Below, one piece after another: positions 1 through 7,504 of a stretch of 24,888 bases of DNA (the first letter of the stretch is position 1; each line of letters opens with the position of its first letter). The notes under the pieces were generated by a model. That model did no database searches and had not been told where the DNA came from. It saw only the letters and a list, made by a program, of their open reading frames with translations. This stretch comes from Persebacter sp051008975 (GTDB lineage Bacteria > Pseudomonadota > Gammaproteobacteria > Tethybacterales > Persebacteraceae): positions 1-24,888 of the forward strand of contig JBPCXA010000158.1 in assembly GCA_051008975.1 (NCBI GenBank), given 5' to 3'. The position numbers and the translations under genes were made by a program.

Positions 1-1
1 G

Positions 2-223
2 ACGACTTTCGCGCCGAGTTGGATGGACTGGCCGATGATTTACGAGGGCGGCGATTTCGTCGCGCGTCCGAATATGGTGTTTTTTATCCACATTATTTTA
101 ATGGACGAAAAGGCGGGCGCGGCGATGTCGACCGGCGAAACGTATCTGGTCGGCGAAACCGGCGCGGTTCCGCTTTCGGCGGCGCGCGGCGGCCAGCCTT
201 TTCGGAAAAATTTCGCGATATGA
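2..223 (+). CDS. M24-family metallopeptidase (Xaa-Pro dipeptidase/creatinase fold), C-terminal end only
   Basis: The frame is open from the left edge, so only the last 73 residues are present. They contain PSWMDWPMIYEGG, then PNMVFFIHIIL, then GETYLVGETGAVPLS. From memory this resembles the C-terminal end of a subgroup of M24 'pita-bread' proteins annotated as Xaa-Pro dipeptidases or creatinase-like hydrolases, in which a PGMVFF-IHMIL strand replaces the usual EPG-containing strand and is followed by a GET-x-LV strand. Family members cleave amide bonds next to proline or in small N-substituted compounds such as creatine or ectoine derivatives; the substrate here cannot be told. The canonical metal-ligand glutamate of the EPG strand appears to be replaced by the His of FIHI, which I believe is usual for this subgroup. 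It ends in TGA before the promoter of the next cluster and is probably a separate transcription unit. Confidence 0.72.
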   Translation, partial: TTFAPSWMDWPMIYEGGDFVARPNMVFFIHIILMDEKAGAAMSTGETYLVGETGAVPLSAARGGQPFRKNFAI

Positions 224-367
224 CGCCCGCATATCGCCGGAAAAAACCTATGCCGGTCGCGGACGGACATCGGCGTTATTTGGCGGATATAAAATCGGCG
301 ACGGCGCGGCATTTGCGCGCCCGCGGCCAAGATTAAATTTACGAAAGGCGGAATTTCTCGTCCGTTT

Positions 368-398
368 TTGTCATTAAAGAAAATTTTTATGCTACAAT
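368..398 (+). promoter_or_regulatory. Sigma-70-type promoter for the glycan cluster
   Basis: A TTGTCA hexamer (368-373) is followed after 19 bp by TACAAT (393-398), preceded by TG one base upstream, giving an extended -10 element (TGCTACAAT). Transcription would start near 405, about 70 bases before the chosen epimerase start at 476. The surrounding stretch (337-400) is clearly more AT-rich than the genes on either side. The rest of the 224-475 gap shows nothing else convincing. Confidence 0.55.
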
Positions 399-475
399 CG
401 GGGGAACTGCAATGTCCGGCGTCGGTCGCGGAGCAATCCGACGGGCGGGAGGATATTGGCGCGAATGGAGAGACG

Positions 476-1414
476 ATGTCGGGTAAAAAGATATTGATTA
501 CCGGCTCCGAGGGGCTTTTGGGAAAGGCGGCGCGCGGCGCGCTGGAAAAAGCCGGCTACGCCGTTTCGGGGTGCGATTTGCGGGCGGCGGCGGCGGCGGA
601 AAAATTTGACTTCCGCGACGCGCGAAAAATACGCGCGGCGTTGATGCGATGCGACGGCGTTTTGCATCTCGCCGCCCTGTCGCGCGTGATTTGGGGGGAA
701 ACGCATCCCGTCCTGTGCCGCGACATCAATGTCGGCGGCATGCGGATGCTGCTGAAAACAATCGCCGGGACGCCCCGAAAACTGTGGCTGATATGCGCCA
801 GTTCGCGCGAAATTTACGGTACGCCGCCCGGGCTGCCCTGTACGCCGGACGCGCCGCCGCGGCCCGAAAATTTGTACGCCCGCACCAAACTCGCGGGAGA
901 GCGGATGATATGGCGCATGCGCCGCCGCGGTTTTCGCGTCGCCGTCGTCCGATTTTCAAATGTGTTCGGCTCGGTCGACGATTATCCCGACCGGGTCGTG
1001 CCGGCTTTCGCCGGGGCCGCGGCTTGCGGCGGCGTTTTGCGGGTGCGCGGCGCCGATTCTGTTCTGGATTTTACGCCTTTAAGCGACGCGGCGGACGCGA
1101 TTGTGCGCGTCGTGCGGGCGGTGGACGAAGGCGCCGCCGATCTGCCGCCAATTGACGTGGTCACCGGACGCGCGACTTCGCTGATGGAACTGGCGCAAAT
1201 GGCGATTTCGTACGGCGGCGGACGGATCGCCGTTGCGCCGCCGCGCGCCTGTTATCCGGCGCGATTCCAGGGCGACCCGCGTCCGGCGAAACATTATCTC
1301 GGCTGGACGCCGAAAGAATCCCTGGAAAACGCGGTCGGACGGCTGGTCGACCGATTCAAAACGACATCCGATGCGTATACTCAAAATCATTCATGGCTAT
1401 CCGCCGCTTTATAA
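476..1414 (+). CDS. NAD-dependent nucleotide-sugar epimerase/dehydratase (extended SDR)
   Basis: A 312-residue extended short-chain dehydrogenase/reductase. The N-terminal Rossmann motif is KILITGSEGLLG (glycines 10, 13 and 16). The catalytic set is Ser109/Ser110 (CASSREIYG), Tyr134 and Lys138 (YARTK). Family members epimerise, dehydrate or reduce nucleotide-activated sugars in the cytoplasm; which sugar is not readable. The frame is open further up to a TTG at 368, but ATG 476 is chosen because a GGAG (467-470) lies five bases before it, the Rossmann strand starts right after it, and the promoter -10 would lie inside the longer version. The last 44 nt overlap the next gene, so the two are translationally coupled. 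Neighbours include a glycosyltransferase and UDP-glucose dehydrogenase, consistent with supplying an activated sugar. Confidence 0.88.
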   Translation: MSGKKILITGSEGLLGKAARGALEKAGYAVSGCDLRAAAAAEKFDFRDARKIRAALMRCDGVLHLAALSRVIWGETHPVLCRDINVGGMRMLLKTIAGTPRKLWLICASSREIYGTPPGLPCTPDAPPRPENLYARTKLAGERMIWRMRRRGFRVAVVRFSNVFGSVDDYPDRVVPAFAGAAACGGVLRVRGADSVLDFTPLSDAADAIVRVVRAVDEGAADLPPIDVVTGRATSLMELAQMAISYGGGRIAVAPPRACYPARFQGDPRPAKHYLGWTPKESLENAVGRLVDRFKTTSDAYTQNHSWLSAAL

Positions 1415-3698
1415 CGCGGGCTCGGAAGTCTATTCGCAAACCTTGTGCGCCGCCCTGGGCCGGCGGCACGACGTCCACGTATTCACCCGCGAGGAAAATC
1501 CGTTCGCCGCGGACGGCGTCGTGCGGCGGGCGCGGGATTCGCTGCACCCCGAAGTCAATCTGCATATCGTCAACGCCGCGCGGGTCGGCATTAACTACGA
1601 CAACCAAGGTGTCAACCGGGCGTTCGCGCGGACGGCGGAGGAGGTCAAGCCCGAAGTCGCCCATATCGGACATCTTAACCATTTGTCGCTGGGGATTGCG
1701 GATGTGCTGGCGAAAATGGAAATTCCGATCGTATTCACGCTGCACGATTTCTGGCTTATGTGCCTGCGCGGGCAGTTTATCCAAATCGCCGCCGCGGACG
1801 ACGGGACAATTTTCCCCTTATGCGACGGGCAGGACGACAAAAAATGCGCCGAACGCTGTCTGCGGCGGTTCGCCGCCGGCGACGACGGCGACGCCGAAGA
1901 TTGGCGGCGATGGGTCGCGAAACGGACGGCGGCGGTCCGGCGCGTCGCCGAGTTGACGGACATTTTTATCGCGCCCGCCAGAAGTTTGGCGGAGCGATTC
2001 CGCCGCCGGTTTCCGCTGCCGGAACAAAAAATCATATATTTGGACTACGGCTTCGACCGGCAAAGATTGTCCGGTAGACGACGCGGCGGCGGCGGCAATT
2101 TTGTCTTCGGCTACATCGGAACGCACATTCCCGGCAAGGGCGTGCATCATCTTCTGGACGCGTTCGTTCTCCTCGCCGCCGCGGCGGGCGGATGCGAACT
2201 GCATATCTGGGGGCGTCCGACGGTCGCGACAAAATATCTCCAAATGCGCGCCGCCGCGATGCCGCCTTCGGTGCAAAACCGCATCAGGTGGCGGGGGGAA
2301 TATCGCAACCCCGAAATTGTGGCGGAGGTTTTTAACGAAACGGACGCGATTGTCGTTCCCAGCATTTGGGAGGAAAACTCGCCGCTGGTCATACACGAGG
2401 CGCAGCAGGCGCGGCTGCCGGTGATCGCGGCGAACATGGGCGGCATGGCCGAATATGTCCGGCACGAAGAAAACGGCCTGTTGTTCGCCGCGCGCGATCC
2501 CGAAGACTTGGCGCGGCAAATGAAAAGATTCGCCGGCGATCCCGGTTATGCCAGACGACTCGGCGGGCGCGGCTATTTGTACGCCGAAGACGGCGACGTC
2601 CCCGACATCGCGGATCATGTCCGCGGCGTGGAAATGTTGTATCGCCGCGTCATTGAAAACCGCCGCAAAACGCGGGTGAAGCCGATGCGCGCGCCGTGGC
2701 GCATCACCTTCGACACCAATCCCGACCACTGCAATTATCGCTGCACGATGTGCGAGGAACACAGTCCGTACTCGCCGCTGCAATTCCGCCGCCGCGCCGC
2801 CGGCAATCCCCGCAGGGTGATGCCGTTTGACGTCATCGCCCGCAATGTAAGGCGCATGGCGGGGCGCGGACTGCGCGAAATCATCCCCTCCACGATGGGG
2901 GAGCCGCTGCTGTACAAACAATTTCCGGAAATTATTTCCCTGTGCCGCGAAACCGGCGTGATGTTAAATTTGACGACAAACGGTTCCTTTCCGCGGCTGG
3001 GCGCGGAAAAATGGGCGCGCCTGCTGGTTCCCGTCGCCTCGGACATTAAGATTTCGTGGAACGGCGCATGCAAAAAAACCCACGAGGCGATTATGAAAAA
3101 CGCGAGCTGGGAGAAAATGCTCGCCAACGTTCGTACGCTCGCCGCCGTCCGCGACGAACACGCGGAAGGCGGCGGCGGCCGCTGCCGTCTCACATTCCAA
3201 ACGACGTTTATGGAATCCAATTGCGCGGAGTTGCCGGCGCTCGTCCGGCTGGCGTCTTCGCTGGGCATAGACCGCGTCAAGGGGCATCATTTATGGGCGC
3301 ACTTCGCCGAAATCAAAGGGGAGGATATGCGGCGCGACGCGGATTCCGTCCGCCGATGGAACGAAATTGCCGAACGGGCGAACGCCGCCGCCGCCGGTCA
3401 TCCGCTGCCGAACGGCGAAAAAGTACTGCTGGAAAACATTGAACGAATAGAATCGGGCGACGGCGGCGGCGCGTCCGGACGGTGCCCTTTTTTGGGAAGG
3501 GAGGCGTGGATCGGCGCCGGCGGACGGTTTGATCCCTGCTGCGCTCCGGACGCGGAACGGCGGACGCTCGGCGAGTTCGGCAATTTGCACGAATCCGATC
3601 TTTTGGAAATATGGAACGGCGAACCGTACCGGCTGCTCGTCAAGACCTATTCCTCGCGGACGGTCTGCCAAAAATGCAATATGAGAAAAAGAGTATGA
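1371..3698 (+). CDS. GT4 glycosyltransferase fused to a radical SAM/SPASM enzyme
   Basis: A 775-residue two-part protein. Residues 1 to about 430 are a GT-B glycosyltransferase of family GT4: N-terminal MRILKIIHGYPPLYNAGSE strand and loop, GTHIPGKG donor-site loop, and an EX7E motif at Glu335-Glu343 (EENSPLVIHEA). Residues about 437-690 are a radical SAM domain with CX3CX2C (Cys454, Cys458, Cys461) for the 4Fe-4S cluster, followed by a GEPL segment. Residues about 700-775 are a short SPASM/twitch-type domain with Cys705, Cys723-Cys724 and Cys766-x-x-Cys769. The GT half would transfer a sugar from a nucleotide donor; the radical half would do a radical modification of an unknown substrate. ATG 1371 lies inside the epimerase gene and has no strong ribosome binding site, suggesting coupling. 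The stop overlaps the next start as ATGA. Each half is recognised with high confidence; the joint reaction is unknown. Confidence 0.88.
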   Translation: MRILKIIHGYPPLYNAGSEVYSQTLCAALGRRHDVHVFTREENPFAADGVVRRARDSLHPEVNLHIVNAARVGINYDNQGVNRAFARTAEEVKPEVAHIGHLNHLSLGIADVLAKMEIPIVFTLHDFWLMCLRGQFIQIAAADDGTIFPLCDGQDDKKCAERCLRRFAAGDDGDAEDWRRWVAKRTAAVRRVAELTDIFIAPARSLAERFRRRFPLPEQKIIYLDYGFDRQRLSGRRRGGGGNFVFGYIGTHIPGKGVHHLLDAFVLLAAAAGGCELHIWGRPTVATKYLQMRAAAMPPSVQNRIRWRGEYRNPEIVAEVFNETDAIVVPSIWEENSPLVIHEAQQARLPVIAANMGGMAEYVRHEENGLLFAARDPEDLARQMKRFAGDPGYARRLGGRGYLYAEDGDVPDIADHVRGVEMLYRRVIENRRKTRVKPMRAPWRITFDTNPDHCNYRCTMCEEHSPYSPLQFRRRAAGNPRRVMPFDVIARNVRRMAGRGLREIIPSTMGEPLLYKQFPEIISLCRETGVMLNLTTNGSFPRLGAEKWARLLVPVASDIKISWNGACKKTHEAIMKNASWEKMLANVRTLAAVRDEHAEGGGGRCRLTFQTTFMESNCAELPALVRLASSLGIDRVKGHHLWAHFAEIKGEDMRRDADSVRRWNEIAERANAAAAGHPLPNGEKVLLENIERIESGDGGGASGRCPFLGREAWIGAGGRFDPCCAPDAERRTLGEFGNLHESDLLEIWNGEPYRLLVKTYSSRTVCQKCNMRKRV

Positions 3699-5392
3699 CC
3701 GCGAAGCGGTGGGAGCAAACGCGGGTGGCCCCGGACGGGACGCATCATCTGCTCGGCGGCCGTCCGTTGTATAAGAAACGCTTTCTGCGGGCGCTCGCAT
3801 TTCACGCCCCCGGGCTGGCCGCGGTGCGCGAAACGCGCGGCGCCTATCATATTGACATTCGCGGCGTCCCGGCGTATCCGCGGATGTTCGCGGACGCGGC
3901 CGGTTTTTACGAAAATTTGTCGGCGGTGCGGACGGAAAAGGGATGGCGCCACATCCATCCGGACGGGACGCCCGCATATCGCGCGCGGTATGCGTGGTGC
4001 GGAAATTTTCAAGGCGAACGCGCCGTCGTCCGCGCCCGCGCGGGGTATCGCCACATTCTTCCCGACGGCCGCGCGTTGTACGGCGGGAGTTTTTTGTATG
4101 CGGGGGATTTCCGGGAACGCCGGGCGGTCGTGCGTTTGCATGACGGACTTTGCGCGCATATTTGCGAAGACGGCGGCTTCGCCCATTCCGCGCGCTATCT
4201 CGATTTGGACGCGTATCACAAGGGATTCGCCCGCGCCCGCGACGAACGCGGATGGATGCACGTCGGCGGCGACGGAAAACCGGCATACCAAAAAAGATTC
4301 GCGGCGGCTGAACCGTTTTACAACGGACGCGCCCTGGCGGAAACGTTCGCCGGCGAAATCGTGACCATCGACGCCTCCGGAAACAACACGGATGTGATAT
4401 TGAAAGGCGCGCGTTCTGCGGAAAACGTTCCGCGCGGACAAGGGCGCGACGCGTTCGGCGAATTGTCGTCCGACATGGTCGGCTATTGGAAAACGTTCGC
4501 GCTGGCGGCCGCGGTGCGACTCGGCGTCGCGGAAAAATTTCCGGTCGCAGACGGCGCGCCCGGCGCCGGATTAAAACTGCCCGAAGAAAACGCCCGCGTA
4601 TTAATTTGCGCCCTTGCCGAATTGGGAGTCGTTGAAAAAGCGGGCGAAGAATGGCGCCTGACCGAAAAGGGAAATTTGCTCCGCGCGCGACATCCGGTTT
4701 CCCTCGCCGCCGCCGCCCCGGCGTGGGCGGCGTTCGCCGAAGCCGGCGCCGCTCGCTGGATACGCGCCGCGCGCGACGCCAAAAGCGCGAATTTGTTCGC
4801 CCGCTACGCGGGCAAGAAAAAAACCGGCGCAATGATGCACGGAATGCTCGCCTCCTACGCCCGGCATGATTATGCGGCGATCGCGGACGCGCTGCCGGCG
4901 GACGGGGTGCGGCGTCTGATTGATGCCGGCGGCGGCGACGGGACGACGGCGAATTTAATAGCGGACGCCCGCAAAAATGTGCACGTCGTCGTGCTGGACA
5001 GGCCGGAAATCCTTCCCCTGTTTAAGAAGAATGTCGGAACGCGTTCCCGCATAACTTTTCATCCCGGCAACCTGTTTTCGCCGTGGAAGAAAAAGGCAGA
5101 CGCCGTGCTGCTGGCGCGCGTTTTGCACGACTGGGACGACGCGCGCGCCCTACGCATTTTGCGCAACGCGCACGCCGCGCTGCGTCCCGGCGGTTTTTTG
5201 TTCGTCGCGGAATTGATCAAGCGCGACTCCGCGGCGGACGGTTTATGTTCATTTCATTTGCTGACGATATGCGGCGGGCGGGAGCGGACGCGGGCGGAAT
5301 ATCGGGATATGATGTCGGGCGGCGGCTTTCGTTTTTTGCGTTCGCGTTCGCTACGCGGCGATATTTGTCTTTTAACGGGAGAGGCGAAATGA
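3695..5392 (+). CDS. WG-like-repeat domain fused to a SAM-dependent O-methyltransferase
   Basis: A 565-residue protein. Residues about 5-225 consist of six degenerate repeats of about 34 residues, each with a core like GWRHIHPDGTPAYRARY followed by a small-residue/Phe stretch and AVVR; these match the WG beta-repeat pattern. Residues about 250-565 are a methyltransferase of the plant-COMT/ubiquinone-like type (Methyltransf_2): a winged-helix dimerisation part, then the SAM-binding loop DAGGGDGT from Asp410, and LHDWDD with His478, at the place of the catalytic base in O-methyltransferases of this family. It would methylate a hydroxyl, possibly of a glycan or of the product of the neighbouring radical SAM enzyme, with the repeats as a binding platform; that is inference. 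Start and stop both overlap neighbours as ATGA. No signal peptide is seen, so it is probably cytoplasmic. Confidence 0.85.
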   Translation: MTAKRWEQTRVAPDGTHHLLGGRPLYKKRFLRALAFHAPGLAAVRETRGAYHIDIRGVPAYPRMFADAAGFYENLSAVRTEKGWRHIHPDGTPAYRARYAWCGNFQGERAVVRARAGYRHILPDGRALYGGSFLYAGDFRERRAVVRLHDGLCAHICEDGGFAHSARYLDLDAYHKGFARARDERGWMHVGGDGKPAYQKRFAAAEPFYNGRALAETFAGEIVTIDASGNNTDVILKGARSAENVPRGQGRDAFGELSSDMVGYWKTFALAAAVRLGVAEKFPVADGAPGAGLKLPEENARVLICALAELGVVEKAGEEWRLTEKGNLLRARHPVSLAAAAPAWAAFAEAGAARWIRAARDAKSANLFARYAGKKKTGAMMHGMLASYARHDYAAIADALPADGVRRLIDAGGGDGTTANLIADARKNVHVVVLDRPEILPLFKKNVGTRSRITFHPGNLFSPWKKKADAVLLARVLHDWDDARALRILRNAHAALRPGGFLFVAELIKRDSAADGLCSFHLLTICGGRERTRAEYRDMMSGGGFRFLRSRSLRGDICLLTGEAK

Positions 5393-6099
5393 TCCGTGGC
5401 GACGCATTCGTCCACATTAAAAATGCGTCGGCGTTGATTCCGCGATCCGCATTGGCGGCGGGGGTGATGCGTCACGCCGAACGGGGACCGCTCCCCCGCG
5501 GCGAACACGGCAACGAAGTTTTATTGACCGAACAGGGCGAACGGGACGCCTTGGCGGCGGGGCGGTTGATGAAGGGAAGAATATCGCGCCTGCTGCACAG
5601 TCCGGCGCCGCGTTGTCTGCAGACGGCGGAAAATTTACGGCGAGGAAGCGGCGACGAAACCGAAATCGCGGAATGGACCGGGCTGCGGTGCGACGTGTAT
5701 GTTCCGGATATCAGCGCTGCGGAACCGACGCTGCTGCGTCTGACATCGGAAAAAGGATTTTATGACGCGTTTATTAATCGCATGTCGCAATGCGGCGACA
5801 ATATCCCGTATCCGCATTTCGCCCCGCCGTTCGCCGGCGCGGTGAATTTGGTGCGGGGAATACTCGGCGGCGAAACCGGCGGTTTGTGCATCGGCGTCAC
5901 CCACGACTGGCTCGTCAATATCGCGGCCGCCTATGCGACGGGAAAGGCGGCAAGCCGGGCGGACGGAGACTATGCGGATTATTTGGACGCGCTTTTCGTC
6001 TGGGAATCCGGGGACCGCTGGAAGTTTTATCACAAGGGAAGAACCGGCGAATGTCCGCGTTCTTTCGCAAAATATTTCATCCGGACGTCCCGGCGATAG
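5389..6099 (+). CDS. Histidine phosphatase superfamily protein (phosphoglycerate-mutase-like)
   Basis: A 236-residue protein with the superfamily's catalytic RHG-type motif as MRHAERG (Arg28, His29) and a later conserved His172 in GVTHDW. His29 would be transiently phosphorylated. Members remove phosphate from sugars, nucleotides, lipids or proteins, or act as mutases. Because the third residue after His is Glu-Arg-Gly rather than a typical mutase sequence, and the neighbours are glycan genes, a phosphatase acting on a sugar phosphate is the better guess. The start overlaps the previous stop as ATGA, with GGGAGAGG (5377-5384) four bases upstream. It ends six bases before the UDP-glucose dehydrogenase gene. 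Confidence 0.85.
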   Translation: MIRGDAFVHIKNASALIPRSALAAGVMRHAERGPLPRGEHGNEVLLTEQGERDALAAGRLMKGRISRLLHSPAPRCLQTAENLRRGSGDETEIAEWTGLRCDVYVPDISAAEPTLLRLTSEKGFYDAFINRMSQCGDNIPYPHFAPPFAGAVNLVRGILGGETGGLCIGVTHDWLVNIAAAYATGKAASRADGDYADYLDALFVWESGDRWKFYHKGRTGECPRSFAKYFIRTSRR

Positions 6100-6105
6100 G
6101 CGGAT

Positions 6106-7371
6106 ATGAACATCGCGGTTATCGGCGGCGGACGGGTCGGACTGCCGACGGCGGCGGCGCTGGCGATTCTCGGGCATCGCGTCGCCTGTTGCGAGCGCGA
6201 CCGATTCCGGCGGCAAACCGCGGCGGCGGGGCGGGCGCCGTTCGCCGATTCCGGATTGGAAAAGGCGCTCGTCGCCGCGATACAATCCGGCGCGCTGCGG
6301 TTTTGCGAAGGTGTCGCCGCCACCGTTAAAAACGCCGAAGCTGCACTCGTCGCCGTGCCGGTGTCGGACGGAAATGCGGGGCGGAACGAATTAAAAAAAG
6401 TAGCCGCCGCGATCGCCGCGGCGAGATGCAGCGTGCTGGCGGTCAAATCCACCGTTCCCCCGGGCACCTGCGAACAATTGCAAAAAACGTACGACATTTG
6501 CGTCGCGGCGAATCCGGAATTTTTACGGCAAGGGCGCGGATTTGAAGATTGCATGTCGCCTTCCCGAATTGTAGTCGGCGCGGACGACCGTCGCGCGCGG
6601 CGGACTTTGCGCGAAGTATATGCGCCGTTAATTAATCGCGGCATAACTTATATTGAAACAAGCCGCGCCGCGGCCGAAATCGCCAAACTCGCGTCCAATA
6701 TGTTTCTGGCTTCGCGGACGGCGTTGATTAACGAAATCGCCGACCTGTGCGAGGCGGCGGGCGGAGACATTAAAGACGCGGCGCGCATACTCGCCGCCGA
6801 CCGTCGCATCGGCGGCGGATATTTGCGGGCTGGCCCCGGATTTGGCGGCCCCTGTCTTCCAAAAGACGGGCGGCTGCTTGCCGAGGCGGGAAGCGCGGCG
6901 GGAATCGCGATGCCGGCGGTGAAAGCGGTTTATGATTCCAACCGCCGCCGTCTGCGGTGTCTCGCCGGACGCGTCGCCGAATTGTCGCCGCCGAATCCCG
7001 TCGTCGCCGTCTGGGGCGCGGCGTTCAAGCCGGGTGCCGACAGCGTCTGCGACAGTCCCGCCGTTGAAATTATGCGCCTTTTGGACGCGCGCGGATGCCG
7101 CCTGCGAGTGTGCGAGCCCTTGGCGGACGCGGCCGCGCTACAAAACGCGTTGCCCGCGGCGACGTATTTTTGCGACGGTATCGCCGCGCTTTCCGGCGCC
7201 GACACTTTGGTGACGGCAAACAAACATGAATCGTTTTCGCGGATTTCCCCTGCCGCCGTTTCGCGGGCGATGAAGGGCGATCTGGTGTTTGATTACGCCG
7301 GTATTTTTGACCGCGACGCCTGCCGCCGCGCGGGAATTTCTTTGCACGCAATCGGCGCGCCGTCCGCATAA
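6106..7371 (+). CDS. ugd: UDP-glucose 6-dehydrogenase (UDP-sugar dehydrogenase family)
   Basis: A 421-residue protein of normal family length. It oxidises UDP-glucose twice with NAD+ to UDP-glucuronate in the cytoplasm, supplying acidic sugars for surface polysaccharide. Seen in order: the NAD-binding loop GGGRVG (residues 7-12), STVPPGT, NPEFLRQG, AKLASN with Lys194 and Asn198, and the active-site loop GPGFGGPCLPKD with nucleophile Cys250. The C-terminal AFKPGADSVCDSP corresponds to the family's FKPxTDDxRxSP, but the conserved arginine is Cys315 and the second Asp is Ser. A related UDP-sugar or GDP-mannose dehydrogenase cannot be fully excluded. It is the last gene of the cluster and is followed by an inverted repeat. 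Confidence 0.88.
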   Translation: MNIAVIGGGRVGLPTAAALAILGHRVACCERDRFRRQTAAAGRAPFADSGLEKALVAAIQSGALRFCEGVAATVKNAEAALVAVPVSDGNAGRNELKKVAAAIAAARCSVLAVKSTVPPGTCEQLQKTYDICVAANPEFLRQGRGFEDCMSPSRIVVGADDRRARRTLREVYAPLINRGITYIETSRAAAEIAKLASNMFLASRTALINEIADLCEAAGGDIKDAARILAADRRIGGGYLRAGPGFGGPCLPKDGRLLAEAGSAAGIAMPAVKAVYDSNRRRLRCLAGRVAELSPPNPVVAVWGAAFKPGADSVCDSPAVEIMRLLDARGCRLRVCEPLADAAALQNALPAATYFCDGIAALSGADTLVTANKHESFSRISPAAVSRAMKGDLVFDYAGIFDRDACRRAGISLHAIGAPSA

Positions 7372-7373
7372 AA

Positions 7374-7420
7374 GAAATTTTCGCGTCCGCGGAATGGCGT
7401 ATTTGCGGATGCGAAATTTC
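7374..7420. terminator. Inverted repeat between convergent genes, putative bidirectional terminator
   Basis: The arms 7374-7390 and 7405-7420 pair over about 16 positions with one bulged T and one G-T wobble, around a 14-base loop. The inner part is GC-rich and the outer part is AAATTT, so on each strand the GC stem is followed by a short T run. It lies three bases after ugd and about 85 bases beyond the end of the oppositely oriented gene. No long U tract follows, so efficiency is uncertain. The rest of the 133-base gap shows nothing else. Confidence 0.55.
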
Positions 7421-7504
7421 CGCCCCCGTACCAAAATGCAGAATGAAACGCAAAATAAAAGAGTATAAGAAATTTTATTCCCGCCTCCGATTCCATTCCC
7501 TTAT

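Noticed and set aside
220..336. A 38-codon frame starting by ATGA overlap with the M24 peptidase stop
   Set aside because: No recognisable sequence, an Arg-rich composition typical of chance frames in GC-rich DNA, and no ribosome binding site. It remains only a possibility.
368..475. Longer epimerase start at TTG 368
   Set aside because: It would place the promoter hexamers inside the gene and add residues without family resemblance; ATG 476 has a good ribosome binding site.
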